Shown here in pieces: positions 19,778 through 28,528 of a stretch of DNA of 64,000 bases (position 1 is the first letter of the stretch; every line of letters starts with the position of its first letter). The notes below the pieces were generated by a model that did no database searches, had not been told where the DNA came from, and saw nothing but the letters and a program-made list of their open reading frames with translations. The stretch spans positions 38,992-102,991 of the forward strand of contig CALFBB010000011.1 of the NCBI GenBank assembly GCA_937944885.1, given 5' to 3'. Position numbers and translations under genes: made by a program. The stretch is from an uncultured cyanobacterium (GTDB taxonomy: Bacteria; Cyanobacteriota; Cyanobacteriia; Thermostichales; Thermostichaceae).

Positions 19778-20427
19778 GGGATCCAAACGGGAAGGAGAAA
19801 AGCCTGATTTAAGTTAGCATTGGGCCCTTTGTGGGAGCTACGCAGTTTTCCGAATGGCTGCTTTAGGATTCCCATTCTTTTCTTAGCACTGGCTTAGTGA
19901 GGATACCATTTTCTGGGTCTAACCCATTGCTGTTTGGCAAAGAGCGGGCTAATTTAGGTAAGACGTTTTGGTGTGAACGGTTACAGTTGCTTGCTAAGGC
20001 CCGATACCAAACCGGTTGTGGGTTGTTGGAGGAGAGCTTCTCCTTACACCCAGGGGTTGTTGAGGTGCTGATATCTTACCCTCTTGACTTAACGAGGTGC
20101 TCTGCACTGTATTGGAGGGTTAGGGAGAGGAAAGTTTCACAGTCTGGAGTCTCAAGAGGCCCTACTCATCAAGACGAGTTTTGCGCTAATTTCGTTGAGC
20201 CCTATGAGCGACATCTGCTTCGAGATTGACCCGAGTGGTTGGCTGTTAAGAGGGGAGCAGACTTGCCTAGAGCAGGCTAGGTTTTTGTCTGTGGTTTTTC
20301 ACTCTTTGCAGTTTCTAGCTTCGTGTATATCGGCGAAGGCGGGGGTGGGGTCGCTCTTTGTTTTTTGGTGCCTAGGTTCTCTTAGTCGCCTTTAGTTGTC
20401 TGTGATCAGGATCATGAGGAACTCAGC
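19778..20427. other. 650-base gap between divergent metH and sigA
   Basis: It holds the promoters of both genes. An open frame at 19897-20229 has no family resemblance and poor codon use, so I do not call it. The sigA leader appears to be several hundred bases long. There are T-rich stretches at 20280-20390 but no strong hairpin. Confidence 0.5.
20084..20113 (+). promoter_or_regulatory. Possible sigA promoter
   Basis: TTGACT (20084-20089) and TGTATT (20108-20113) are 18 bases apart. This would give a leader of roughly 310 bases before the sigA start. The match is moderate. Confidence 0.3.
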
Positions 20428-21642
20428 ATGACTCAAACAAAGGAATTGGTGAAATCTGGTAAAGCGGCTCTTCTCGAACCGGATTTGGAAGATTTACCTT
20501 CCGTCCCTTCGGACTCTGATCAGGAGAACAGAGCGGACACAATCGAGATGGAACTGGATGCCGATGACACCGATGCTTTTGATGAGGAAGACGAAGAGGA
20601 GATCTTAGAAGAGGATAGTGAAGCAGTCGGTGCAGATCCTAAGGAACGCTCAAAACGTAAGGCTGCCAGCAAGAAAAAGCACTATACCGATGACTCGATC
20701 CGGGTCTACCTGCAAGAAATCGGGCGTATTCGGCTGCTGCGGGCGGATGAAGAAATTGAGTTGGCCCGCAAAATTGCCGATCTACTGGAGCTAGAGCGAA
20801 TTCGTGAGGGGATCTATAAACGTATGGGCCTCTGGGAAGACCCAGAGGAAGTGCCCGATACCCTCTGGGCCGAAGAAGTGAACATGACGTTACCGGATTT
20901 CCGGCGGCGCTTGCATCGGGGGCGACGGGCCAAAGAAAAGATGGTGCAGTCTAACCTGCGTTTGGTGGTTTCCATCGCCAAAAAGTACATGAACCGGGGT
21001 TTATCTTTTCAGGATTTGATTCAAGAGGGATCCCTGGGATTAATCCGAGCAGCAGAAAAGTTTGACCACGAAAAAGGCTACAAGTTCTCCACCTATGCCA
21101 CCTGGTGGATTCGGCAGGCTATCACTCGAGCTATTGCCGACCAATCCCGTACCATTCGTCTGCCGGTTCACCTCTACGAGACCATCTCCCGCATCAAAAA
21201 AGTAACCAAGCTGCTTTCTCAGGAGTTGGGTCGCAAACCTACTGAAGAAGAGATTGCCACCCGTATGGAGATTACCATTGAGAAGTTGCGGTTTATTGCC
21301 AAGTCAGCTCAGTTACCTATTTCTTTGGAAACTCCCATCGGCAAGGAAGAGGATTCTCGCTTAGGGGACTTCATTGAGTCGGATGGAGAAACGCCGGAAG
21401 ATCGGGTGGCCAAGATCCTGCTGCGGGAGGATCTAGAAAGTGTTTTGGAAACCCTCACTCCCCGGGAACGAGATGTGTTGAAGTTGCGCTACGGATTAGA
21501 TGATGGCCGCATGAAAACCCTGGAGGAAATCGGGCAGATCTTTAACGTCACCCGCGAACGGATCCGCCAGATCGAGGCCAAAGCCCTGCGAAAACTACGC
21601 CACCCCAACCGCAACAGCGTTCTGAAGGAGTACATCCGCTAG
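20428..21642 (+). CDS. sigA: Principal RNA polymerase sigma factor (group 1)
   Basis: 404 residues. An acidic N-terminus ([14 protein letters not shown]) is followed by region 1.2 ([16 protein letters not shown], near 90), region 2 (from [16 protein letters not shown] to [15 protein letters not shown], about 171-235), region 3 and region 4 with its helix-turn-helix ([19 protein letters not shown]). The full region 2.4/4.2 and the ending [18 protein letters not shown] match the essential cyanobacterial SigA/RpoD1 rather than the shorter group 2 factors. It is preceded by a long leader and followed by about 350 bases without a gene. Confidence 0.95.
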   Translation: MTQTKELVKSGKAALLEPDLEDLPSVPSDSDQENRADTIEMELDADDTDAFDEEDEEEILEEDSEAVGADPKERSKRKAASKKKHYTDDSIRVYLQEIGRIRLLRADEEIELARKIADLLELERIREGIYKRMGLWEDPEEVPDTLWAEEVNMTLPDFRRRLHRGRRAKEKMVQSNLRLVVSIAKKYMNRGLSFQDLIQEGSLGLIRAAEKFDHEKGYKFSTYATWWIRQAITRAIADQSRTIRLPVHLYETISRIKKVTKLLSQELGRKPTEEEIATRMEITIEKLRFIAKSAQLPISLETPIGKEEDSRLGDFIESDGETPEDRVAKILLREDLESVLETLTPRERDVLKLRYGLDDGRMKTLEEIGQIFNVTRERIRQIEAKALRKLRHPNRNSVLKEYIR

Positions 21643-21999
21643 GTATCGGTCTTCTGAGTTCAGCCATAACAATCTTTTGGTAGGGAGAACTGTTTTCAAC
21701 CAGGGTGCTTAGGATGGAGAAATGCTCCCAAGCGGTTAGGTCTGTCAAGGGGCTCTGAAGTTACTGAGGGTGGAATCAAAGTCATCTGAGCTGAGGGGAA
21801 AACTCCAGAGGTTGTGGTGTAACCCTAAATCAGGTGGCTCTACCTTTCTCTTGCTTAACCTTTTCTTGACTAGAACCTGCTCAATGGCCCTGCAAGCTTT
21901 GCTAGAGGGGTGGCGGATGCTTGCGCGAGTTTTTTTCTGCTTGAGGCGGCTCTGCTGAGGCATAGTTAAGGTGAACAAATCCAAATACTGTCACTCCCC
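21643..21999. other. Gap after sigA, no gene supported
   Basis: Short open frames on both strands (for example 21770-21958) have no recognisable motif or ribosome site. The right part must hold the promoter of the TerB-domain gene. I see no strong terminator hairpin. Confidence 0.4.
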
Positions 22000-22416
22000 A
22001 TGAACCCCACGACCCAACATCAATTGATGCTTAAAATTGTGGCCGGCTCTGCTTGGGCCGATGGACATCTTGAACCTCAGGAATTGGCCTATCTTGGATC
22101 CCTGTTGCGACGATACGAACTGGAGCACGACCCGGAACTACAAGAGCTCCTCCGGCAGCCGGTTTCAATTCAACAAACGGAACTGTGGATGGCTGATTAT
22201 CTAGCTCAGGCTACCGAAGCTGAACGGATGCAGTTGTTAGGGGCGATCGGTAACCTGCTGATCGCAGATGATAATGTCTCACCGGAAGAGCACAGCCTTT
22301 TGGACGACTACCACAGCCTGATGGCCGGGATCCCAGCCCAGCCAGAATCAGCCCCTAACCTGGTGAAGCGTGTTGGCCAATTTTTTCGACGCGTGGCGAA
22401 AGCTGTAGCTGGCTGA
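22000..22416 (+). CDS. TerB-domain (tellurite-resistance-like) protein
   Basis: 138 residues, all helical. The opening LMLKIVAGSAWADGHLEPQELAYLGSLL and the second half (IGNLLIADDNVSPEEHSLLDDY) show the two-lobed acidic helical pattern of TerB/DjlA-N domains, with Asp/Glu positions able to bind metal. The C-terminal 20 residues are basic (VKRVGQFFRRVAKAVAG). A role in tellurite resistance should not be assumed; in cyanobacteria these are lone genes of unknown function. Confidence 0.8.
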   Translation: MNPTTQHQLMLKIVAGSAWADGHLEPQELAYLGSLLRRYELEHDPELQELLRQPVSIQQTELWMADYLAQATEAERMQLLGAIGNLLIADDNVSPEEHSLLDDYHSLMAGIPAQPESAPNLVKRVGQFFRRVAKAVAG

Positions 22417-22456
22417 TCCGTAAGGGGTTGCCCACAGAAATCCCATCTGTCCCCTA

Positions 22457-22494
22457 GGTGGCTCATCTTCGCCCTCTGATCGCACGGAGCCACC
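22457..22494. terminator. Perfect 8-bp hairpin after the TerB gene
   Basis: GGTGGCTC (22457-22464) pairs with GAGCCACC (22487-22494). An overlapping alternative stem, AAGGGGT (22422-22428) with ACCCCTT (22492-22498), starts six bases after the stop codon. There is no T-run, so it is a terminator or RNA-stability structure only by position. Confidence 0.4.
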
Positions 22495-22691
22495 CCTTGC
22501 CGACAGCGCTTGGGATCCCTATAACTGCAAATATTAAATTGCTCTAAACCGCAGAAAGATCTAAAAAATCGAAATCGTAAGATAAGGAAGTAGGGGCTCC
22601 CGAAGGAACAAGCCTTAATTGAATCGCGCCCTTTTCTTCTTGGGGCAGGTTTTTTCAGATTCAACTTTTTTTGGGTTGATGGAGGCGGCTT

Positions 22692-22865
22692 ATGAAACTT
22701 TTTTTCCGTGGCAATACCTTTGACTACGTTCCTGCCCCCCCTCAGCTTAGCGATGAAGGGTTGCATGCTTCTTATCGCGGCCAAGCTCTGTTGGTACACC
22801 ACACCAGCAAGAGTGCAATGCCTCACCCCAACCAACCGTTAGTCTACCGGGGTGTGAGCTATTAA
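22692..22865 (+). CDS. DUF4278 domain small protein
   Basis: A 57-residue protein. It opens MKLFFRGNTFDYVP and ends LVYRGVSY, with a central YRG; the repeated YRG motif and size are diagnostic of the cyanobacterial DUF4278 family. The ATG at 22692 is preceded by GGAGG at suitable spacing. The function is unknown; members are often multi-copy and stress-responsive, but nothing here shows that. It stands alone between hairpin-rich non-coding stretches. Confidence 0.85.
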   Translation: MKLFFRGNTFDYVPAPPQLSDEGLHASYRGQALLVHHTSKSAMPHPNQPLVYRGVSY

Positions 22866-23102
22866 TCAGCTTCTCACGGGTAGGCGATTCTTCAACTTCC
22901 AATTGGTTTTTAGTTGTTTCTGGGGACTCTAGAGATTCCTGGGAGAGTTCTCAAGCGGCCCTGCTGGGGTCTCTTTTTTCAGAGCTAAGTTCAGCAGGAA
23001 AGCACTTCAATCTAGCCAGTTCAAGTCTTCCAGGTCGATATCTTCATCGACCGGCTCCTCTCTTTGGCTATGCACTGTGTTGGAGATGGACTTCAGAGTA
23101 GG

Positions 23103-23594
23103 CTAGGGGGTGCGCGGCTTGGTGATAAAGGGGGACTCTGTGATGCAATTGGGGGCTAGCCCTTGCAAAAAGAAATCAACTGTGGCTTTCTTGAGCCAGC
23201 CATTCAAAACATCACCGCACCGATGTGCATCCCGTTGATGCGGTGTTCCCGAATCGCCCGTTCGAGTTGAAGGAAGAGGAGGGAGTAGTTCTGCTGTTTG
23301 CAAACATTCCCGAGGGGCATTTTGTCTTGTCGCTGCAATAGTTTGGGCTACTGCTCCACCCAAAAAATCTACGGTTTCCTGCTTGAGCCAACCGCAGGTC
23401 ACCAAAATCTTGCCAAATTGCACCCTGCAGTAGGATTGATCCTGCAGGGTAACTTGAACTTGGCCTCCGTAAGCAACCCAGTTTGCATCAACACTTGACC
23501 CAGCGGCTGTGCAGAAGGTTTTGGGGTGATCATTAGAGGGCAAGAAAAAATCGGGTTGCAAGCTGGGTGAGCCTACATTGGCGACCCTGGCCAA
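23103..23594 (-). pseudogene. Frameshifted gene of a cyanobacterial GWLKxxTVDFF repeat family
   Basis: One minus-strand frame reads VQFGKILVTCGWLKQETVDFLGG and, 60 residues later, LNGWLKKATVDFFLQGLAP. Between them it turns to nonsense, while a neighbouring frame over the same bases reads LERAIREHRINGMHIGAVMF and then stops at TGA. Splicing the frames gives two ordered copies of the motif with a sensible link, so two compensating single-base shifts are the simplest reading. I associate this motif with conserved cyanobacterial proteins of unknown function but cannot name the family. The N-terminal 40 residues are doubtful. The flanks (22866-23102 and 23595-23743) hold nothing else I can support. 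Confidence 0.6.
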
Positions 23595-23743
23595 GGTGAG
23601 TCGGGATAGATGTCCAGTTCTGGAAGCAGGTGGATTGAGCTATGCTTGCCCAGGGAGTGGGTTTGTCTTAGGGATAAGGTGCTGCTTGGCAGAGATTCGG
23701 GTGATAATGGCTTTAGCAACTTGCCCTACAGGAACCTTCTGTA

Positions 23744-23983
23744 ATGGAAGCCTTTTTCGAGTTTCTCTGGTCTGCTTCAGCCATCTTGTTAGTGGTATTG
23801 GTGTTGCTGCACAGCCCCAAAGGGGATGGACTGGCGGGCATTGGCGGACAGGCCCAGTTGTTCTCCAGTTCCAAAAGTGCTGAGCAAAATCTAAACCGCA
23901 TGACCTGGACGGTGGCTACTCTCTTTCTGTCGATCAGTGTGGTGTTGGGAGCAGGTTGGCTGTCGGCGGCTGGCGGTCAGTAG
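23744..23983 (+). CDS. secG: Preprotein translocase subunit SecG
   Basis: 79 residues with two hydrophobic helices (FLWSASAILLVVLVLL and TWTVATLFLSISVVLGAGW) and the conserved connecting loop HSPKGDGLAGIGG followed by a Phe-Ser-Ser-Lys patch. SecG assists SecYE in protein export across the plasma or thylakoid membrane. The esterase gene begins 13 bases after it, so the two are probably co-transcribed. Confidence 0.95.
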   Translation: MEAFFEFLWSASAILLVVLVLLHSPKGDGLAGIGGQAQLFSSSKSAEQNLNRMTWTVATLFLSISVVLGAGWLSAAGGQ

Positions 23984-23996
23984 AGGCGTCGATAGT

Positions 23997-24647
23997 GTGT
24001 CCGTGATCTATTTACATGGGTTTGGCTCTGGGCCGCAGTCAGCGAAGGCTACTTTTTTTCGCCAGCGCCTAGAGCAGATTGGCATACCTCTACAGGTGCC
24101 GGATCTCAATCAGGATCAGTTTTCTCAGCTCACCCTAACCCGGCAAATCCAACAGGTATGCAAGCAGCTAGCAGAGTCTGCCTACCCTTCTGTAACCCTA
24201 ATCGGCTCTAGTTTGGGAGGAGTGGTGGCTGCCTGGGTAGCAGAGCGGCAAGCTTGTGTGGAGCGGTTGATTCTTTTGGCTCCAGCTTTTGGCTTTCTGG
24301 GCCATTGGCTACCCCGACTGGGGGCTGAGGCGGTTGAAACGTGGCAACGAACCGGGTTGCTACCTGTTTTTCACTATGGGGAAGGTCGTCCGCTGCCTCT
24401 GGAGTACAAGTTTGTAACGGATGCTCAAAACTACCCGGATGGATTATTACGACGACCCGTGCCTACCTTGATACTGCATGGGATCCGAGATGAAACCATT
24501 CCCATTCAGGCTAGCCGAGACTACGTGGCCCACCGCCCTTGGGCACAGCTGATCCCCCTGGAGAGCGATCATGCTTTGACCGATGTGTTGGAGCCCATTT
24601 GGCAAGCCACCTGTCACTTCTGTGGGTGGGCTGCTCCCTCTCTCTAA
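23997..24647 (+). CDS. YqiA/YcfP-like alpha/beta-hydrolase (esterase)
   Basis: About 216 residues starting with a GTG at 23997 (alternatively 24003); AGAGG lies seven bases upstream. The oxyanion-loop segment YLHGFGSGPQSAKA is followed by the nucleophile elbow GSSLGG, an acid in HGIRDETIP and the catalytic His in ESDHALTD. Together these are the YqiA/UPF0227 pattern. An upstream in-frame extension overlaps secG in another frame and is not used. The substrate is unknown; the family shows carboxylesterase activity. Confidence 0.8.
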   Translation: MSVIYLHGFGSGPQSAKATFFRQRLEQIGIPLQVPDLNQDQFSQLTLTRQIQQVCKQLAESAYPSVTLIGSSLGGVVAAWVAERQACVERLILLAPAFGFLGHWLPRLGAEAVETWQRTGLLPVFHYGEGRPLPLEYKFVTDAQNYPDGLLRRPVPTLILHGIRDETIPIQASRDYVAHRPWAQLIPLESDHALTDVLEPIWQATCHFCGWAAPSL

Positions 24648-24723
24648 GGGGGTACACAATTTACACAATTTAATTTTATTTTAATTTAGTTAGCTGGGAT
24701 CCTCATCATCGTGAGCTCCTCCT

Positions 24724-25398
24724 ATGCAATCTTTTGACGGCCTGATTTTCGATATGGACGGGGTGATTGTGGACTCCGAACCTATTCATGCTCAGGCAGG
24801 AGCAACTGCCCTGCAACGCTGCGGTTTATCGATAGAGTTAGCACCCATTTCTCTCCGGTTCAAGGGCTGCACCGACCGGGACATGTTTGCTTATCTTGTT
24901 GAGCACTGTACAGATACCCCGGTGGAGGAGCAGCAGGCTGTGGTGCAGCGCTTAATTGCAGAAAAGGCCAGCGCTTTTGCCGACTTACTGGATCAGGTTT
25001 CTCTGGTGCCAGGGGTATTGGAGTTTTTGGCTGCTAGCCGTCGGCGGTTCTCTGCCCTTGCTCTGACCACCTCTGCCACCCGTCAGGATCAAGAGCGTAT
25101 CTTCACCCGCTTTGATCTAGGGCGCTGGTTTGATGGGGTGATTACTGCCGAAGATATCCAACGGGCTAAGCCTGACCCAGAACCCTATCTGAAAACTGCT
25201 GCTTGCTTGGGGGTGGATCCCGGCTTGTGTTTGGTGATTGAGGACTCTACCCATGGGATCCGCTCGGCCAAGGGAGCCGGATGCTTTGCGGTAGGTATTA
25301 CCACCTCTTTTGCGCCAGAAGCCTTGCGCCAGGCTAGAGCCGATGCGGTGGTGGAGAGCTTTGCCGAGTTGGCGCAGCTGCTGAATCTGTCGATGTAA
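24724..25398 (+). CDS. HAD-superfamily hydrolase, beta-phosphoglucomutase-like
   Basis: 224 residues. HAD motif I is DMDGVIVDSEP, motif II the Thr/Ser in LALTTSAT, motif III the Lys in AKPDPEPYL and motif IV IEDSTHGI. The cap is a small helical domain inserted after motif I (subclass IA). Sequence and length fit the phosphoglycolate-phosphatase/beta-phosphoglucomutase group; the sugar-phosphate substrate cannot be decided. CTCCT just before the ATG is not a ribosome site, so initiation is weakly supported upstream. No operon partner. Confidence 0.85.
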   Translation: MQSFDGLIFDMDGVIVDSEPIHAQAGATALQRCGLSIELAPISLRFKGCTDRDMFAYLVEHCTDTPVEEQQAVVQRLIAEKASAFADLLDQVSLVPGVLEFLAASRRRFSALALTTSATRQDQERIFTRFDLGRWFDGVITAEDIQRAKPDPEPYLKTAACLGVDPGLCLVIEDSTHGIRSAKGAGCFAVGITTSFAPEALRQARADAVVESFAELAQLLNLSM

Positions 25399-25506
25399 GG
25401 GATCCCTAGGCTAGGGGTTGGTTGGTCTAGCTTCTGACGGTGGGGCTGCGGGCAGAAAAGAGGATCAGGAACTCAGCTAGGATCAAAGCCGATTGCTCAA
25501 GACCCC

Positions 25507-26195
25507 ATGGATCTGAGGATGGGTAGCCAGACAATGACTTCCTTACGGCGGCGAAAATCAATTCTTGATCCGAGTAAGACCTACACGTTCCGTAGCTATT
25601 TTGAGATAGGGTTTCCGATTGACGAGATTCTTTAAGAATTGGGAGTGGGGTTTACTCGCCAAGAACTGGCGCTGTCTGAAAGTTCATCTGCTTACCGAGA
25701 GGAGGTAACTCCACATGCTCAATCGACAAAGCAGCGAATCCTCATGGCGCAAAAGCATGTTGATCTGAGTAGTGAGGCCAGCCGCTGTGAGATGTGGATT
25801 GCCCCGATTATTCTAGATATCATTCACTTGATCGATATCAAGGTCAATATTAAGCTCAATACCGAGTACAAGATTGAAGTTAATCAGCTTTGATAGGGAG
25901 ATATAGATTGCTACCTCAAGTCAAAACATCATGTTTTTATTATTGAGGTAAAGCAAGGAAATTTAAGGCAAGGATTTGTACAACTTGCATTGGATAGATA
26001 CAAAAGACAGGATCATTTATGGAGCTGTTACTACTGGTGATATTTAGCAACTTGGTCTACTTGATCGGGGACAAAAATATATTCATATTATATATTCATA
26101 TTACACAAGATTTGATGCTCTATCGGGTATCCACCGACTTAGAGGAGGTTATGGCTATTTTGATTTGGATGCTCCAGCGGGAGGAAGATGGGTGA
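25507..26195 (+). pseudogene. Decayed PD-(D/E)XK-nuclease-like gene
   Basis: Reading through lesions gives a coherent protein: KTYTFRSYFEIGFPIDEIL, a TAA (25633-25635), then ELGVGFTRQELAL, VDLSSEASRCEMWIAPIIL and EYKIEVNQL, then two stops. One frame over, GDIDCYLKSKHHVFIIEVKQGNLRQGFVQLAL appears. Then, in a third frame, YGAVTTGDI, a TAG where Trp is expected, and QLGLLDRGQKY. It ends LYRVSTDLEEVMAILIWMLQ with TGA at 26193. The Asp...Glu-x-Lys spacing (GDIDCYL, then IEVK) is that of PD-(D/E)XK nucleases, and the whole matches a cyanobacterial family of such proteins as I remember it. At least three stops and two shifts make it inactive. Composition here is AT-richer than the neighbours. Confidence 0.7.
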
Positions 26196-26274
26196 GTTTA
26201 TTATTATCAGGACGGACAGCCATCTGGTCGGATGGGTAAGCTTCTCTCTGTACCCATTCCTATGGGGAGGGATG

Positions 26275-27990
26275 CTAATAGTTTCGTTCTTGGGGAGAAA
26301 AGTGGGTGATCACTACGGGGCGGTAGCTGAGGTGAGGGGATCCCTCGCGCAGGGCCACCAAGGTGTGACGCAAAAAGTGTTGATCATCCCGTTGGGGGTG
26401 GTCTTCGCGGGCATGGGATCCACGACTTTCTCGCCGCTCTAGGGCGCTATAGAGAATCAGGGATCCGACGGTAATCAGGTTATCCAGCTCCAGGGCTTCA
26501 ATCAGCTCGGTGTTCCAAACCTTACTCTGATCATCCAAGCGCAGGTGGTGATCGTAGTGCTGCCGAATCTGCTGCAGTTGTTGGATCCCGTCTTGAAGAA
26601 GAGATTCTGTACGATACACGCCGCAGTACTTGCTCATACAATCTTGAAATTGTCGCCGCACCTTATCAATACGAGTATCTCCTGATTTTTCCATCAGACT
26701 CCTGATCCGCTCTGTGGCCTGTTTGAGCAGGGATCCCTCATCCACCTTGGGCAAGACTCGACTGCGGACTGCTTCTGCCAAGGCGACCCCCGCCCGTCGC
26801 CCGTAGACAATACACTCTAGGAGGGAGTTGCTCCCTAGGCGATTGGCTCCATGCACCGAGACACAGGCGGTTTCACCGGCAGCAAAGAGTCCTTCTACCG
26901 GGGTTTTGGGATCCCGTAGGACTTGGCAATCGAGCGTCACCGGGATCCCACCCATACAGTAGTGCACCGTGGGTCGCACCGGGATAGGTTCTACCACCGC
27001 GTCAATACCCAGGTGGCGATGGACCTCCTCCCAGCAGAAGGGTAGCCGGCTATGGATTTTTTCAGCTCCCAAATGGCGCAGATCCAGGTAAACATAGTCT
27101 TTGTTGCCGATCCCTCGTCCGGCCCGTATTTCCGTAACAATTGCCCGCGAAGTGATGTCCCTGGGGGCCAGCTCCATGCGGCTGGGAGCATAGTGGGCCA
27201 TGAAGCGTTCCCCCTCGTTGTTGATCAGGTAGGCCCCTTCCCCTCGCACTGCCTCTGAGATCAGTACCCCCACCGGATACAGCCCCGTCGGATGAAACTG
27301 GACAAACTCCATATCCTGGAGGGGTAAGCCGGCCCGGGCCACCATTGCCATGCCATCCCCTGTGGAGGCAAAGTCGTTGGAGGTGGAGTTGTAGATGCGC
27401 CCGTAGCCGCCGGTTGCCAGCATCACCGCCTTGGCCCGTACCACCTCTAGCCGCCCGCTGGCTAGCTCCAGCATCACCACACCCTTGGCTTGGTTGTCTT
27501 CCAGGATCAGATCCAGTACGTACCATTCGCTGTAGAGCTTTACCCCAAAGCGTTTCAGGTTGTTCACCAGCTCATGTAAGATGGCATGCCCGGTTTTATC
27601 GGCAGCGTAGCAGGTGCGCCTGTAACTATGACCCCCAAAGGCCCGTTGAGCAATGCGGCCATCCGGCAGGCGGGAAAATAACACCCCCAAATGTTCCAAA
27701 TCGATAATGGCCTGCGGTGCTTCTCGGGTGAGGATCTCCACCGCATCTTGATCCGCCAGATAATCGGATCCCTTGATGGTATCGAAGGCGTGAGCCTGCC
27801 AAGAATCCTGTTCATCCACATTTTGCAGAGCAGCGGCAATTCCCCCCTGGGCCGCTACCGAGTGGCTGCGCATCGGGTGAGTCTTGGCCACCAATGCCAG
27901 ATTGAGACCGGGATCCTGTCGCAAGGCTTCTAAAGCAGCCCGACAACCGGCCAGCCCGCCACCGATGATGACCATATCGTGTTCCAGCAT
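26275..27990 (-). CDS. sdhA: Succinate dehydrogenase / fumarate reductase flavoprotein subunit
   Basis: 571 residues from the ATG at 27990 ([15 protein letters not shown]). The FAD-binding GGGLAG is at 10-15, and the His that carries covalent FAD is in [10 protein letters not shown] (H43). Active-site segments include [31 protein letters not shown], a GEGAYLIN stretch and [19 protein letters not shown]. It oxidises succinate (or reduces fumarate) and feeds the plastoquinone pool. SdhB is not nearby, as is usual in cyanobacteria, where the subunits are unlinked. A 19-codon upstream extension is possible but unlike the family. Confidence 0.95.
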   Translation of the reverse strand: MLEHDMVIIGGGLAGCRAALEALRQDPGLNLALVAKTHPMRSHSVAAQGGIAAALQNVDEQDSWQAHAFDTIKGSDYLADQDAVEILTREAPQAIIDLEHLGVLFSRLPDGRIAQRAFGGHSYRRTCYAADKTGHAILHELVNNLKRFGVKLYSEWYVLDLILEDNQAKGVVMLELASGRLEVVRAKAVMLATGGYGRIYNSTSNDFASTGDGMAMVARAGLPLQDMEFVQFHPTGLYPVGVLISEAVRGEGAYLINNEGERFMAHYAPSRMELAPRDITSRAIVTEIRAGRGIGNKDYVYLDLRHLGAEKIHSRLPFCWEEVHRHLGIDAVVEPIPVRPTVHYCMGGIPVTLDCQVLRDPKTPVEGLFAAGETACVSVHGANRLGSNSLLECIVYGRRAGVALAEAVRSRVLPKVDEGSLLKQATERIRSLMEKSGDTRIDKVRRQFQDCMSKYCGVYRTESLLQDGIQQLQQIRQHYDHHLRLDDQSKVWNTELIEALELDNLITVGSLILYSALERRESRGSHAREDHPQRDDQHFLRHTLVALREGSPHLSYRPVVITHFSPQERNY

Positions 27991-28110
27991 GAATGTGTGC
28001 CAGCTCTCGAAGAAGATGTCCGCCATAGCCAGGATGACGTTTCCCAATTATGCCTGCCCACCGAAGTTGGCTGATACAGGATCCTAAGCCGTGTGGGCTT
28101 CCGGATTCGG

Positions 28111-28443
28111 TCAAATTGGAATTTCCTCCTCCAGCACCTGACCCAAGCGGAGGGGATTGCCATCGGGATCCCGTAAATGAATTTCCCGCCCACCTCAGGG
28201 TTGGGTAATAGGGCCAAGATCGATCGGGGCCCCCCGGCCTCTAAACTCTCGGGCCAAGCTATCCACTTCGGAGACGTAGATGTAAATCAAGGCGCCAAAA
28301 GCACTCTCGGGATGTTCCGTGAGAAAGAGGCGAATCGGGCCACGACAAACCAGCAGCAAACGCGGAAATCCCGGCTCAAACTGGTGCTCCCATTCCTTAA
28401 TGAAACCCAGGATCCCACAGTAAAACTCACAACTGAGTTTCAC
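28111..28443 (-). pseudogene. VOC/glyoxalase-family gene with nonsense mutation and missing N-terminus
   Basis: The minus strand reads EFYCGILGF...EHQFEPGFPRLLLV, then LFLTEHPESAFGALIYIYVSEVDSLAREF and PITQP. It then meets TGA at the place where the family has Trp (QPWG), and continues in frame GGREIHLRDPDGNPLRLGQVLEEE to a final TGA. The metal-ligand Glu of the second half would be in REIHLRDPDGN. About 12 residues of the first strand are missing; the apparent GTG start lies inside a 12-base duplication, suggesting a deletion or slippage there. Readthrough cannot be excluded, but loss of function is more likely. Confidence 0.7.
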
Positions 28444-28452
28444 AACTGAGTT
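28428..28452. repeat. 12-bp duplication at the 5' end of the VOC pseudogene
   Basis: CACAACTGAGTT occurs at 28428-28439 and 28441-28452, with related ACAACTCAACAACTC just beyond. This disrupts where the gene should begin. Confidence 0.7.
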
Positions 28453-28528
28453 CCGCCTGTCGAATTTGGATTACGGGGACACAACTCAACAACTCCGAAG
28501 GCGCTTCCATGTCCTACCCCGCAAAATG

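Noticed and set aside
19897..20229. 110-codon frame upstream of sigA
   Set aside because: Poor codon use, no motif, and it covers the likely sigA promoter and leader.
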